A stretch of DNA of 64,000 nucleotides from G963556115 sp963666605 (GCA_965140405.1 OZ223208.1:3499768-3563767); one strand, 5' to 3'; shown: positions 34,915 through 44,665, numbered from the stretch's first letter. A program made the numbers and translations. Notes: generated by a model not told the origin, from the letters alone.

Positions 34915-35886
34915 ATGCAAAAACAAGTAAGACTAGCAACAAATCTTGGTAGAGGGGGTATCTCTGCACTAATACTCCAAGGGACACTTCAAGATTTAGA
35001 AGCGGTAGATTTTTCTTTAGAAAATATACAAAAACGCGGCTTTTCACTTCACAACGGCGAGCTTTCATACGGCATACTTAAAGATAAAAATACCGGCAAT
35101 ATACTCGACGAAGTCGTGATGACTGCTTACAACGAAAACTGCAGAATTATCACAGGACATGGCGGTAGCGCTTCTGCTTTAGCTCTTCTAGCTTTCTTTA
35201 TACAGCTAGGTTTTAATGAAGTAACAAATGATAAATTCACCCTTGGTGAGATAGAAGAAGACACTTTATACTTGAAGTCGCTCCTTTCACAGACCAAGAC
35301 AGAATACCAAGCACTCTCGTGTCTCAGAGCGATCAACTCACTCAAAGAGGGTAAAAGTGTCGACATAGACTCAATAACCGATCTGATGAGGCCAAGGATT
35401 GTAGTACTTGCTGGCGCTCCAAATGTAGGCAAGAGTTCTCTACTAAACATACTGTGTGGCTATGAGAGAGTTCTTGTAAGTAATATTGCTGGCACGACAA
35501 GGGACGCAGTAAGAGATTACATAGATATTGGTGGATACTATACCCACCTCATCGACACAGCAGGCTTCCGTTCAGACGTAGGAGAATCAGAAGAAGAAGC
35601 TATAAATCGAGGCAAGGCAATACTTGCTACAGCTGATGTAATTCTACTTATTCTAGACAACTCACGTGAATTCAATGAAAGTGATATGTTAGCAATTGAT
35701 GCTGTAAAAAGCTTTGATAATGCACATATAATCCCAGTACTAAATAAGACAGACATTGCAAACACTGTGAACCTTGATAAATCATTAAATCTTGAGGACC
35801 CTATAACGATATCATGTATAGAAGAAAAAGGCATCTCAGATCTACTCCAACGTATTACAGACTCACTAAACGAGCCTACAATATAA
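34915..35886 (+). CDS. short MnmE-like GTPase
   Basis: GTPase related to the tRNA-modifying MnmE but only 323 residues against ~450. The N-terminal part (about 1-100) resembles the tetrahydrofolate-binding MnmE domain, with GRGGISALI and a CRIITGHGGS stretch. The G domain has GAPNVGKS (167-174), GTTRD (193-197), DTAGFR (214-219) and NKTD near 277. The central helical domain is shortened, and the C-terminal C-x-G-K-x-C motif with the catalytic cysteine is missing, so standard U34 tRNA modification is doubtful. Similar truncated homologs are, to my recollection, known in Planctomycetes. It is followed after 20 bp by the NAT gene. Confidence 0.82.
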   Translation: MQKQVRLATNLGRGGISALILQGTLQDLEAVDFSLENIQKRGFSLHNGELSYGILKDKNTGNILDEVVMTAYNENCRIITGHGGSASALALLAFFIQLGFNEVTNDKFTLGEIEEDTLYLKSLLSQTKTEYQALSCLRAINSLKEGKSVDIDSITDLMRPRIVVLAGAPNVGKSSLLNILCGYERVLVSNIAGTTRDAVRDYIDIGGYYTHLIDTAGFRSDVGESEEEAINRGKAILATADVILLILDNSREFNESDMLAIDAVKSFDNAHIIPVLNKTDIANTVNLDKSLNLEDPITISCIEEKGISDLLQRITDSLNEPTI

Positions 35887-35906
35887 TTACCCAATAGGAT
35901 AAGAGT

Positions 35907-36707
35907 ATGGACTCACTAAAGAACTACTTCAAAGCTTTACGTATTACTCAAGCAAATAACGACCTCTCATTTATTGAGACCATCATAAAGCACCACATTG
36001 CCGAGTTCCCATTTACCAGCATCCCAGTATTACTAAAGAACAAGCTATCTTTAGAACTTCCTGACATAATTAAAAAAATTGTTATAGACCGTAGAGGCGG
36101 CTACTGCTTTGAACACAACAAGCTAATGTATGAAGCTCTAAAATCACTAGGGTTCATAGTTACCCCGTTACTCGCAAGAGTCATAATGAACCGTGATGCC
36201 ATGCCACCAAAGACCCACCGAGTAACCCTACTCGGCTTTGAAGGGAGTAGATACCTAGTCGATGTAGGAAACAGCTATCTCTCACCATCACTCCCAGTAA
36301 ACCTCAACGGCGAAGAAGTAACCACCGAACATGGACGCACCTACAAAGTAATAGAGACAGAGCACAACACCTTCCAACTCCAAATAATTAAAGACAAAGA
36401 GGTATTTACTATACATCAATTCAATCTACAAAAGTGCTACGAGGTTGATTTCGAACTAAGCCACTTCTATTCGCACCAACATCCGAAAGCAACCTTTGTA
36501 AACAACCTTGTTATTTCAAAGATACTTCCAAACGAGATACGCTCGCTACGCAACAACAATTACCAAAAAATTTCCAAATTAAACACTACGAATATACCTA
36601 TAGAATCACTAGAACAATTCATTGCCACACTGCAACACGAATTTGACTATCCAATAACGTTCGAAGAGGCAGAATCTCTTTTCAGCAAATATATTATTGC
36701 CAAATGA
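35907..36707 (+). CDS. arylamine N-acetyltransferase family protein
   Basis: Predicted acetyl-CoA:arylamine N-acetyltransferase or related acyltransferase of 266 residues. The catalytic triad is visible: Cys67 in RGGYCFEHN, His104 in KTHRVTL and Asp119 in YLVDVG. Length is normal for the family. The physiological substrate is unknown; NAT-fold enzymes also make amide bonds in secondary metabolism. It lies 20 bp after the MnmE-like gene and 34 bp before the ndk start, so the three probably form an operon. Confidence 0.9.
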   Translation: MDSLKNYFKALRITQANNDLSFIETIIKHHIAEFPFTSIPVLLKNKLSLELPDIIKKIVIDRRGGYCFEHNKLMYEALKSLGFIVTPLLARVIMNRDAMPPKTHRVTLLGFEGSRYLVDVGNSYLSPSLPVNLNGEEVTTEHGRTYKVIETEHNTFQLQIIKDKEVFTIHQFNLQKCYEVDFELSHFYSHQHPKATFVNNLVISKILPNEIRSLRNNNYQKISKLNTTNIPIESLEQFIATLQHEFDYPITFEEAESLFSKYIIAK

Positions 36708-36741
36708 TAAAATTTTAATTTTTAGACGACAAGGAGAAGAA

Positions 36742-37212
36742 ATGAAGACCACCTTAATCATCCTCAAACCCGACTGCGTAGCCAGAGGTTTTATCGGCGA
36801 AGTGATCAAACGCTTAGAGAAGAAAGGTCTCAGCATCCTAGCGATGAAGATGATGAGAGTAGACAGAGCCCTTGCAGAAGAACATTACGCAGAACACAAG
36901 GGACGTCCATTCTTTGAGAGCCTTATAAAATTTATTACTTCAGGACCGGTAGTGCCGATGGTGATAGAAGGTATGAACGCACCACAAGTGTGTCGAGCAA
37001 TGATGGGCAACACCAAGTGCTCAGAGTCTCCAGCTGGTACCCTTAGAGGTGACCTAGGAATGAGCGGACGTTTCAATCTTATACATGGTAGTGATTCAGA
37101 TGAGAGTGCAGTCCGCGAAATAGCCCTATGGTTTAAAAAGGAAGAGATAATGGATACCTACCGAGACGACTACCACTGGCTTCACGACTTCGAAGACGGT
37201 CGCCCAATCTAA
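36742..37212 (+). CDS. ndk: nucleoside diphosphate kinase
   Basis: Transfers the gamma phosphate of ATP to other nucleoside diphosphates through a phosphohistidine. The 156-residue protein starts with TLIILKPDCVARG and has the active-site motif NLIHGSDS with His115. An insertion-like loop SESPAGTLRGD lies just before it, as in other NDKs. The ATG at 36742 has AAGGAG a few bases upstream; an in-frame ATG 45 bp earlier lies inside the NAT gene. It is last in the mnmE-like/NAT/ndk unit and is followed by a strong terminator. Confidence 0.96.
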   Translation: MKTTLIILKPDCVARGFIGEVIKRLEKKGLSILAMKMMRVDRALAEEHYAEHKGRPFFESLIKFITSGPVVPMVIEGMNAPQVCRAMMGNTKCSESPAGTLRGDLGMSGRFNLIHGSDSDESAVREIALWFKKEEIMDTYRDDYHWLHDFEDGRPI

Positions 37213-37294
37213 GTAAAAATAGCGATACCCAGATAGACAATAACGTATACTTGGTCAACATTATTATGCCCTACCTCAGAGATCCAGTCCTAAA

Positions 37295-37340
37295 TTTTAA
37301 ATCAGAGGCACAAGCATTACCTTGTGCCTCTGATTTAAAA
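37295..37340. terminator. bidirectional terminator between ndk and the flagellin-like gene
   Basis: A 20-bp perfect stem (core CAGAGGCACAAG) with a CATTAC loop has A/T-rich outer arms. It serves convergent ndk and the minus-strand flagellin-like gene. Confidence 0.9.
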
Positions 37341-37360
37341 ATATTAAAATTAACCTAAAA

Positions 37361-40300
37361 CTATTCCCTCACATACGCCGCATGTTCTAAAACTGCAGGA
37401 TTATTGGCCATCTGATCAGATCCATAGGTATCAAAAGCCGCCATCAAGGATGCACCCAAATCTGATAACTCCTGCGTTTGTAAATCAGTAACATCACGTA
37501 CAATTACCTCAACATCAGAAATAGCCTTATCAACTATTGTCTGAACTACTTTAGGCTCATTCACAGCCATATCTGCAACCCTACCCTCAATATCCTTCAT
37601 AGTATAGTCCTGCCCATGAACCACGACCGTACCAATCTTATCCTCAAGGAGCTTGGTCATGCTCTTGTAGGCATTCATCTCTTGCGTAGTTGGTTGTGCA
37701 GAACTCTCCTGAGTAGATGAGGTCACAGCTACTGGAGCAGAACTACTAGGTGACGACATCACTACCGCTGGTGCATCCTCAACTTTTTGTTCATTTTTAC
37801 TTCCAACAAACTCGCCCCTACTTGAGATAACCCCTTCGCCACCTTTATTACTAACCAGAGTAACACCCTGATCTGGATTTGCACTAGACAACGGAGCGAA
37901 TCTATCTACCTCTTGCCCAGCCAGTCCTTCAAACATCAACGCCGCTGTAGCTTCACTAGCAGTCACAATATCACTACTGCTTTCTCTCGATTCAGGAGCT
38001 GTTCCTAGCTGCACCTGCCTCTCATTATATAGTTTCTGGCTGGCAGCTGTTTCAACCATATCCTTGTCAAACATTTCACGCTCATTCTCACGCCCCTGCT
38101 CTCTCACAGTAGCCTTAGCATTCTCAATATTTGAGAAGAATCTATCCGCTCCTCTCTGCACAATATCTCTGGTATTCTCACGCCTCTCTATACCAATATC
38201 AAATATTTGTCGTATCTCATCAAGCCCTTCTCGAGCACGGTCTAGACTATCTGCAAGTCGCTCAAGTACTGGACTCTCTCTGTTTACATTATTCTGTGCC
38301 ATCTCTTCAGAAGCCATGATTTCATTTGACACAGAAGACTCCGCACGACGAATCGCTTGTAGAGAGCCTACCGACATACCTGCACCATAAGAAACAGCCG
38401 CTTGAGCTGTTGCCAAGCGATATGCTGGGTCACTCGTATCAGTTTCTACTACTTGATCTCGCTTATTAACTGACTGCTCTTGGACACTTCCCAAAAGATT
38501 CAGAGAAGCTAGTGGGTTACTGCCATACCCTCTTCCACCTTCAGCGCTTGTTGTATTATTTATACCTACAGCAACACGGTTTAGAGCTGCTGCTGACTCG
38601 TCAGTAGATTGAATACCTACACCAATACCTTTGAGTATTTTATCTTCAATCCTGTCACTAGCCTCTAGAGTATTACGAGCATTCACACTACTTATTGACT
38701 CTATATTACTTTGTAATGTATCAATTTGACGGATAGCACTAGAGATTATCCTTCTAGCAAGTTGCGGATTCTGCTCCAGTTCTTGTGGAGTATCAGTCTG
38801 AGCAAAAGAGCGCACATTATAGACCTGATTCCTCCCTTCAGCCATACCAAGATTTTCTAAATCAATATTTAATTCAAAACCATCACTAAGGTCGGAAGCA
38901 CTCTCTGGAATAACACTATTAAGACTCTGTCCACTCATGCCAGCACTATAAGAAACACCACTCTGAACGTCCACACCTGTAGCCCCGCCATCAGCACCAA
39001 CCATATCAAGCTGTTCACCGCTGACATTTTGCGTCTCTAACTGAGTAGTCACAGCTCCAGAAAGTGAGAGTCTACCATCAGCTGCATTAGCACTCACACC
39101 AGTAGCAGCAGAAGTAACATTGATTGCCAGCGAAAGTGCGTCTACCCTTACTCCACTCGCAATGACAAAGTCCATCTCACCGCGATCACCACGAAGTGTA
39201 AACGACATAGTACGATTTACAACTCCCTCTAGCTCTTCCAATTCCCTTACTGGGTTGACACCAGAAGAGGCAATCCTCTCCCGAGCTCTTGCGTCATCTA
39301 CACTCTGCTCGTTTATATTGCTCTGAGCTTGAGTATTTTGAGTAGTATCTGAAGTTACTCTTGAGCCAGGCTGTCCAGACGATGTTGAAGAAGTATCAGT
39401 ATTCTGTTGAACTGACACACCCTGCTGAATTCTAGACCCTTGCACAATCAAATTCTCTGCAGTACTTTGCTCTCTGATCGTAATTGGAGAAGTAGCCTCC
39501 GGATCCCCATTTACTAGATTACTTGCCGGGCTTAACGAATTTACCTGTCTAGTAAACTCTTGATTTCTAGCGCTATCAGATTCATTGCCTGTCCCATTCT
39601 TAGCTCCAGTATTACTAACCTCTGGAACAACATTACTAGGAGCCGTTTCCGGTACTGACTGTAGTGAACTATTTTGCGCTGTGCCTATATTCTGAGTGAC
39701 AACCTCACCACCGAGCACACCATTATCGATTTGTTGTACAGTACTTAATGGCTTAGAGATATCTGGTTGAGTATTATCCATATTTGTAATATCAAGCATC
39801 CGTGACTCACGGTCGAGCGACTCAGTACCATTCAACCCAGCCTCTCTCTCTTGCAGAGTAACGTAAGGTTCAGGAGCATCCTCTTCAGGTAGTAGCATCA
39901 CATCACCACCTGTTTCAGGCGTCGCTCCATTGAAGCCGTTACCTCGATTGGAGCTTTTAGCACTATCACGTAAGCCACTTCCAGCTGTTAGTGATCCAGA
40001 CGATGCCCCTGAATCCGCCGGAGTCACAGCGAAACCATCTCCTTCTCTCACACTCTCACCAAGTCGCTCGTTAAAATTATCATAACGAGTAATTATAGGA
40101 GGTCTCTCGATCTGCACCTCATTCGGTATCCGTACTTCGCTTACACTCTCCCTAGATAGACTAACAGGACTTACAGCACTATTTTTCCCTAGCTCTTCAC
40201 TAATCGACATATCAGAATTATTGCCCTCGACTATACGACCAGCCTCCTTGTTGAATGCACCAGCACGTTCGTTACTGTATGTCTCTAAAGGTACAGAGAA

Positions 40301-41155
40301 TAGCTCCCCATCAACAGAAGAGATTGTTACTTCCGAAGCAAACTCAACCGGCCCCTCGCTCTCCCTTGTTACTAGAGCTAGCTCCCCTACGCCTCTATTT
40401 TCATAATGAATAAGAGGTCTAATGCTCGGATCTTCTGTAGAGTCAGCTATTACCTTATTGATTTCATCCAGCGGGGTATCTTTGGGAAAAGAGTATAGCT
40501 TTGAACTGTTACTCTTTGAGATAATAAATGCTTCTGAACCTTTTGTTACAGCCATACCAGTTTCATCTACAGAGACTCTCTCGGCATTCGCCATGATAGT
40601 AGATTGAATTTGAGAATATTCATTTTCTACCATGTCTGGTACTTCCCTCACCTCTAGAGGTGGTCGATCATTATATAGACTCATCATATTAAACATCTTC
40701 TTACCGCCATACGATGCTTCAGCAGCAATCTTGCTGATATTCTCAACGGCACCTCTCACAGTAGGATTCTTATTATATTGTTGTGGAGCGTCGATCTGAC
40801 TTGAGATATCATCCAGACTAGAACGTATACCTTCTAGGGCAGCGCTCGCAGTCTTTAGTCTATTATGAAGCTCTTGGCCGGCTCTCAGATCACGTAGTTC
40901 TGGAGCAACAGTAGCCTGAGCAATATTTGATATGCTAATCTTGCTAGAAGTTGTGTTACTGATTGGTTTTGGGCTAGATGAGTCATCAAAAGATTTTTCA
41001 CCTATTTGAACGTCTACCCCTACAGAAAGCATTCCGCTCCCTGTTATAACTGACGCATCCAATGCGGCATAGACATCTTGATAGCTTTTCTGAGGATTCC
41101 TAGTATTTTCCAATACAGAATTACTGTTAATCCCTTCATTACTGAGCACATCCAT
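37361..41155 (-). CDS. very large flagellin-like protein
   Basis: A 1264-residue protein that I read as flagellin-related. Near residues 80-150 a flagellin-N-like helical block ends in AAEASYGGKKMFN. About 645-700 matches the flagellin/hook IN motif (MSFTLRGDRG...VDALSLAINV...ATGVSA), and a weaker one lies near 200-260. About 795-850 resembles the flagellin C-terminal helix (IDTLQSNIESISSVNARN...ASDRIED). Between these are long Ser/Asn/Gln/Thr-rich linkers, and a ~400-residue helical tail follows. There is no signal peptide, and the standard first and last D0 residues of flagellin are absent. The ATG at 41155 has GAGG six bases upstream, and a good promoter lies at 41230-41257. It may be a filament-associated or capping protein, but its function is unproven. 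Confidence 0.6.
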   Translation of the reverse strand: MDVLSNEGINSNSVLENTRNPQKSYQDVYAALDASVITGSGMLSVGVDVQIGEKSFDDSSSPKPISNTTSSKISISNIAQATVAPELRDLRAGQELHNRLKTASAALEGIRSSLDDISSQIDAPQQYNKNPTVRGAVENISKIAAEASYGGKKMFNMMSLYNDRPPLEVREVPDMVENEYSQIQSTIMANAERVSVDETGMAVTKGSEAFIISKSNSSKLYSFPKDTPLDEINKVIADSTEDPSIRPLIHYENRGVGELALVTRESEGPVEFASEVTISSVDGELFSVPLETYSNERAGAFNKEAGRIVEGNNSDMSISEELGKNSAVSPVSLSRESVSEVRIPNEVQIERPPIITRYDNFNERLGESVREGDGFAVTPADSGASSGSLTAGSGLRDSAKSSNRGNGFNGATPETGGDVMLLPEEDAPEPYVTLQEREAGLNGTESLDRESRMLDITNMDNTQPDISKPLSTVQQIDNGVLGGEVVTQNIGTAQNSSLQSVPETAPSNVVPEVSNTGAKNGTGNESDSARNQEFTRQVNSLSPASNLVNGDPEATSPITIREQSTAENLIVQGSRIQQGVSVQQNTDTSSTSSGQPGSRVTSDTTQNTQAQSNINEQSVDDARARERIASSGVNPVRELEELEGVVNRTMSFTLRGDRGEMDFVIASGVRVDALSLAINVTSAATGVSANAADGRLSLSGAVTTQLETQNVSGEQLDMVGADGGATGVDVQSGVSYSAGMSGQSLNSVIPESASDLSDGFELNIDLENLGMAEGRNQVYNVRSFAQTDTPQELEQNPQLARRIISSAIRQIDTLQSNIESISSVNARNTLEASDRIEDKILKGIGVGIQSTDESAAALNRVAVGINNTTSAEGGRGYGSNPLASLNLLGSVQEQSVNKRDQVVETDTSDPAYRLATAQAAVSYGAGMSVGSLQAIRRAESSVSNEIMASEEMAQNNVNRESPVLERLADSLDRAREGLDEIRQIFDIGIERRENTRDIVQRGADRFFSNIENAKATVREQGRENEREMFDKDMVETAASQKLYNERQVQLGTAPESRESSSDIVTASEATAALMFEGLAGQEVDRFAPLSSANPDQGVTLVSNKGGEGVISSRGEFVGSKNEQKVEDAPAVVMSSPSSSAPVAVTSSTQESSAQPTTQEMNAYKSMTKLLEDKIGTVVVHGQDYTMKDIEGRVADMAVNEPKVVQTIVDKAISDVEVIVRDVTDLQTQELSDLGASLMAAFDTYGSDQMANNPAVLEHAAYVRE

Positions 41156-41229
41156 AACCAACCTCAAACCATAATTAGCCAAATTACTCAAAAAGAAGAG
41201 TAACAACACAATACATTCTTCTATACTAT

Positions 41230-41257
41230 ATTATACCATACAATTCACACTTGTAAA
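41230..41257 (-). promoter_or_regulatory. sigma-70-type promoter for the flagellin-like gene
   Basis: On the minus strand TTTACA (41257-41252), a 16-bp spacer and a perfect TATAAT (41235-41230) lie 75 bp upstream of the start. Confidence 0.6.
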
Positions 41258-41465
41258 TCAATTTCCCCACATTTCCGGTACTAGCTGTTTATACCAGCGA
41301 TACCCACTTCCAGCAAAACTAACCGGAATATTTCGCCGTTATCTCTAATTACCCTGACAGGCACGACAATATCATATGATTACAGGATAGTCCAACAGCC
41401 CTATTCACACCTATAATCACAGTATATTTGCACTTCAGCCACAAACAATAACAAACCATGCCACA

Positions 41466-41482
41466 TTGGCACACTTATTGAG
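41466..41482 (+). promoter_or_regulatory. weak sigma-54-like site upstream of the 115-residue gene
   Basis: TTGGCACACTTATTGAG matches the -24 element perfectly with correct spacing, but the -12 element is TTGA rather than TTGC, a change at its most conserved base. It lies 95 bp upstream of the next plus-strand gene. Confidence 0.25.
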
Positions 41483-41576
41483 TATATCACTCATGATTAG
41501 GATTAAACGTACATGCCTATAGTTCCCTCCACGCTCTATATGGCTAATTTTACAAGAATAAAGGAGACGCGCGGAT

Positions 41577-41924
41577 ATGGATATTAACGCTAATTACACG
41601 GAAAGTAACAGCAGCAGTAACGAATCAGCCAAGATAAGTTTTTTAAGGGATGCATTATATACTCATGCCAAACAGGTTAGCGATTTTTGCCAGAGCGGCT
41701 TTTCCAGAGTTGATTCATATTCAGCTGATAAGCGTCCAGAACAATACCAAGATTTCTCAACTAGAGCGGTCAAACTAATAGACCAACTATCACATCTTAT
41801 TAAATGTGCGAGAAACGCAAACTCACTGTCAAACACTTTGAATCTAGAGCAACTAGAGGCAAAAGCCGATAGCCTCTACCGCCAAGTAGAATCGTACGAA
41901 TTCCAGACCAGAAAGTCTGCATAA
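41577..41924 (+). CDS. small helical hypothetical protein
   Basis: I do not recognise this 115-residue protein. It is predicted almost entirely alpha-helical after a Ser/Asn-rich first 18 residues, with no membrane segment. GGAG lies ten bases upstream of the ATG. Its size and helical character, and its place divergent from the large flagellin-like gene, would fit a flagellar export chaperone of the FliS/FliT kind, but I see no specific motif, so this is only a suggestion. Confidence 0.6.
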   Translation: MDINANYTESNSSSNESAKISFLRDALYTHAKQVSDFCQSGFSRVDSYSADKRPEQYQDFSTRAVKLIDQLSHLIKCARNANSLSNTLNLEQLEAKADSLYRQVESYEFQTRKSA

Positions 41925-41996
41925 TAAAAGATTTACTCTAAGATTAGTTAGAAAAAATGCTCTTTCCCCTGAACGAGACACCAGATTAAGTGTAAA

Positions 41997-42020
41997 ACCT
42001 ACCTTTTTTCAAAGGTAGGT
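41997..42020. terminator. hairpin between the 115-residue gene and the DUF2062 gene
   Basis: A 10-bp perfect stem (ACCTACCTTT / AAAGGTAGGT) with a TTTC loop is followed by TTTTAC on the minus strand, so it can terminate the DUF2062 transcript. The stem-loop is almost identical to one inside the palindromic element at 6709-6727. Nothing else is recognised in the 199-bp gap. Confidence 0.55.
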
Positions 42021-42123
42021 CTTATCATAAGCCAAGCATATTACAAAATTCTAAAACACTACTAATATTTATAAAGAATGGATGTAGTGAGTATATTGTT
42101 TAATAAGAAAGTTTAGAACAAAC

Positions 42124-42726
42124 CTAATGTTTTTTTCCCTTATGCGCAAACATACGTTCACTATCACGAATAACCTTTGAAACCCTCTCGTGACGAGCTT
42201 GACGCTTTCTCGCACGTCTCACTCTCAAGAATACGACAGCCCTCATAGTCAGAGGATAGCTAATTACAGCAAGAATTAATCCCAAGAGTAATGACCCGAC
42301 CGAGAGACTTATTACTGCATCTAGTCCCATACTTCCAAAGTATTTTGTACTCTCTACTATTCCCTCAAGAAAACCTGTACGCTCCATAATTTTGGGTATC
42401 TCATGAATAACCTGTCGATACTCATTATGGGTAGGCCCCATACCTGTCAATTTATGCCCAACCCAGTAATTAAAACCATAGAGAGGTATAAAGGTAAAAG
42501 GATTAGAAATCCATACCGGAAGCACAGCAGCCAATTTACTCACTCTACAGATAGCTGCTATACCAGCAGCGACAAGCATCTGTATGCCCATAATTGGGAG
42601 CATCCCAATAAAGAGACCTATAGCGACACCGAAGGCCAAATCATGTGCAGAGCTATGCGAACGAGCCAACTTCTTAATTACCCGTTTGAAGCGTATCCAT
42701 TTTATTTTTGCGTATCTATGTGGCAT
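42124..42726 (-). CDS. DUF2062-family membrane protein
   Basis: A 200-residue protein of the DUF2062 family, function unknown. The family's hallmark is visible: GVAIGLFIGMLPIMGIQ (first membrane segment), VLPVWISNPFTFIPLYGFNYWVG and a further membrane segment near 140-165. The C-terminus is strongly basic (RVRRARKRQARHERV). About three hydrophobic segments are predicted, so it is an inner-membrane protein. It follows gatA by 35 bp on the same strand and may be co-transcribed with it. Confidence 0.85.
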   Translation of the reverse strand: MPHRYAKIKWIRFKRVIKKLARSHSSAHDLAFGVAIGLFIGMLPIMGIQMLVAAGIAAICRVSKLAAVLPVWISNPFTFIPLYGFNYWVGHKLTGMGPTHNEYRQVIHEIPKIMERTGFLEGIVESTKYFGSMGLDAVISLSVGSLLLGLILAVISYPLTMRAVVFLRVRRARKRQARHERVSKVIRDSERMFAHKGKKH

Positions 42727-42761
42727 TGTATTTCTACTTTCTAACGAACAAAAGCGACTAC

Positions 42762-44210
42762 TTAAAATGCAATCCCTACATTATCACTGTTTACCGCAGT
42801 TGATGCCTTGAACAAGAGATCATCCTTGAAGTTTCCAGTCAATAACTGTAACCCTATAGGCAGACCATTACTGTCAGTTCCGCACGGCACGCATAGCCCA
42901 GGAATCCCAGCAAGATTTGCACTGATAGTATAGATATCAGATAGATACATAGAGAGTGGATCATCAGCCTTCTCACCAAACTTGAAAGCAGTAGTAGGAG
43001 CAGCTGGCGAAGCAATAATATCTACCTCCTCAAATGCTCTGTTAAAATCATCCGCAATCTTCTGCCTTACCTTCAGAGCTCTTAGATAATAGGCGTCGTA
43101 ATAACCAGCAGAGAGCACATAATTGCCAAGCATTATACGCCTCTTAACCTCTGCGCCAAAGCCTTCTTCCCTACTACGAGAGTAGAGATCTATAATATCT
43201 TCAGAGTTCTCACATCTGTGACCGTAGTGTACACCATCAAAACGAGAAAGGTTTGAACTAGCTTCCGCAGTAGCAATAATGTAGTAAGTCCCAATAGCGT
43301 ATTTTACCATAGGAAGGTGTACCTCTTTGATCTCAGCTCCAGCGACTTTGAGTTTTTCAGTAGCAGCCAGCACCGACTCCTTGACCTCAGGAGAGAGCCC
43401 TTCAGTATCAAAGTACTCTGATGGGAGTCCAACTTTTAGCCCTGTAAGATCGGCATTATAATCAAGACTTAGAGGAAGCTTATCTTTAGCACTTGTCGAA
43501 TCTCTTTCGTCCTTACCAGATATCACATCTAGGAGTAATGCCGCATCACCCACAGTTCTAGCTAAAGGTCCAATCTGATCCAGACTAGAGCCGAAAGCAA
43601 TAAGACCATAACGACTCACCGCACCATACGTAGGTTTCATACCTACAACACCACAGTAAGAAGCAGGCTGCCTAATAGAACCACCAGTATCACTGCCCAG
43701 AGCAAGAGGAATAAACCCAGCCGCTACCGCAGCAGCAGAGCCACCAGATGATCCACCCGGTACACACTCTTTATTCCAAGGATTCTTTGTCTTCTGAAGT
43801 GCAGAATTCTCAGTAGAACTACCCATAGCAAACTCGTCAAGGTTTGTCTTACCGATGATGATAGCGCCTTCTTCTAATAGCTTCTCAACCACATTGGCTG
43901 AGTAAGGCGGTCTAAACTTTCCAAGCATCTTGCTTGAGCATGTTGTCTTGACATCAATCATACATATATTATCTTTTATCGCTACCGGCACACCTAAGAG
44001 CCTACCACTAGTCTCACCAGCTGCTACCTTATTATCAATCTCATCTGCACGCGCTCTTGCTGCTTCATGCTCGACAGTAACAAACGCCCCAATCTCACCA
44101 TCAAACTCATCAATGCGAGCTAGGAGTTCATCAACGACATCTCTAGCTTTAATTTCACCTGCGACTATCTTTTCTCGAATTGCCACAGCACTCAACTCAT
44201 ATGCCTTCAA
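42762..44210 (-). CDS. gatA: Asp-tRNA(Asn)/Glu-tRNA(Gln) amidotransferase subunit A
   Basis: Amidase subunit of GatCAB, which hydrolyses glutamine and supplies ammonia to transamidate misacylated tRNA. The 482-residue protein carries the amidase signature with GGSSGGSAAAVAAG, the catalytic Lys in VPVAIKDNIC and the Ser-Ser pair in GSDTGGSIRQPAS. The start is TTG, with GAGGG eight bases upstream. gatC lies just upstream on the same strand; gatB is not in the window. Confidence 0.96.
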   Translation of the reverse strand: MKAYELSAVAIREKIVAGEIKARDVVDELLARIDEFDGEIGAFVTVEHEAARARADEIDNKVAAGETSGRLLGVPVAIKDNICMIDVKTTCSSKMLGKFRPPYSANVVEKLLEEGAIIIGKTNLDEFAMGSSTENSALQKTKNPWNKECVPGGSSGGSAAAVAAGFIPLALGSDTGGSIRQPASYCGVVGMKPTYGAVSRYGLIAFGSSLDQIGPLARTVGDAALLLDVISGKDERDSTSAKDKLPLSLDYNADLTGLKVGLPSEYFDTEGLSPEVKESVLAATEKLKVAGAEIKEVHLPMVKYAIGTYYIIATAEASSNLSRFDGVHYGHRCENSEDIIDLYSRSREEGFGAEVKRRIMLGNYVLSAGYYDAYYLRALKVRQKIADDFNRAFEEVDIIASPAAPTTAFKFGEKADDPLSMYLSDIYTISANLAGIPGLCVPCGTDSNGLPIGLQLLTGNFKDDLLFKASTAVNSDNVGIAF

Positions 44211-44262
44211 TTTATTTACCCTCTTTTCCTAAGTATATTTTTATAAAAACTCAACAAGCAAA

Positions 44263-44568
44263 CTATTTATTCGCAATAGTAGCCGGCACCTTGAAGAAAC
44301 CATCCCCTTTTAGTGGAGCATTCTGCGTTGCTTGTTCGTTGGTAAGATTCATATCTTCAGCACGGAGAATATCATTTCTGAATACGCTACCTTCACTTGC
44401 TGCATTTATAAACGGCTCAACTCCTTCGATATCTACCTCGCTCAACATCTCTATATAATCAATAATATCTCCAAGCTGTCCTCTAAACATCTGCACCTCG
44501 TTGTCGCTAAGTTTGAGTCTTGAGAGTAGTGCAATCTTTTCTACATCTTCAGTAGTGATCTTACTCAT
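44263..44568 (-). CDS. gatC: Asp-tRNA(Asn)/Glu-tRNA(Gln) amidotransferase subunit C
   Basis: Small stabilising subunit of GatCAB. The 101-residue protein has the family's VEKIALLSRLKLSDNE start and the DIIDYIEMLSEVDIEGVEPF block. AAGGA precedes the ATG. It is first of the gatC-gatA pair (52-bp gap). Confidence 0.94.
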   Translation of the reverse strand: MSKITTEDVEKIALLSRLKLSDNEVQMFRGQLGDIIDYIEMLSEVDIEGVEPFINAASEGSVFRNDILRAEDMNLTNEQATQNAPLKGDGFFKVPATIANK

Positions 44569-44665
44569 TTTTATTCCTTATTCATCTATGTATTAAGTTA
44601 TTAAATCATTTTATATTTTTACTAAATGCTTAAAAGCTACATCAGCAACGATATTAGGCTATTCA

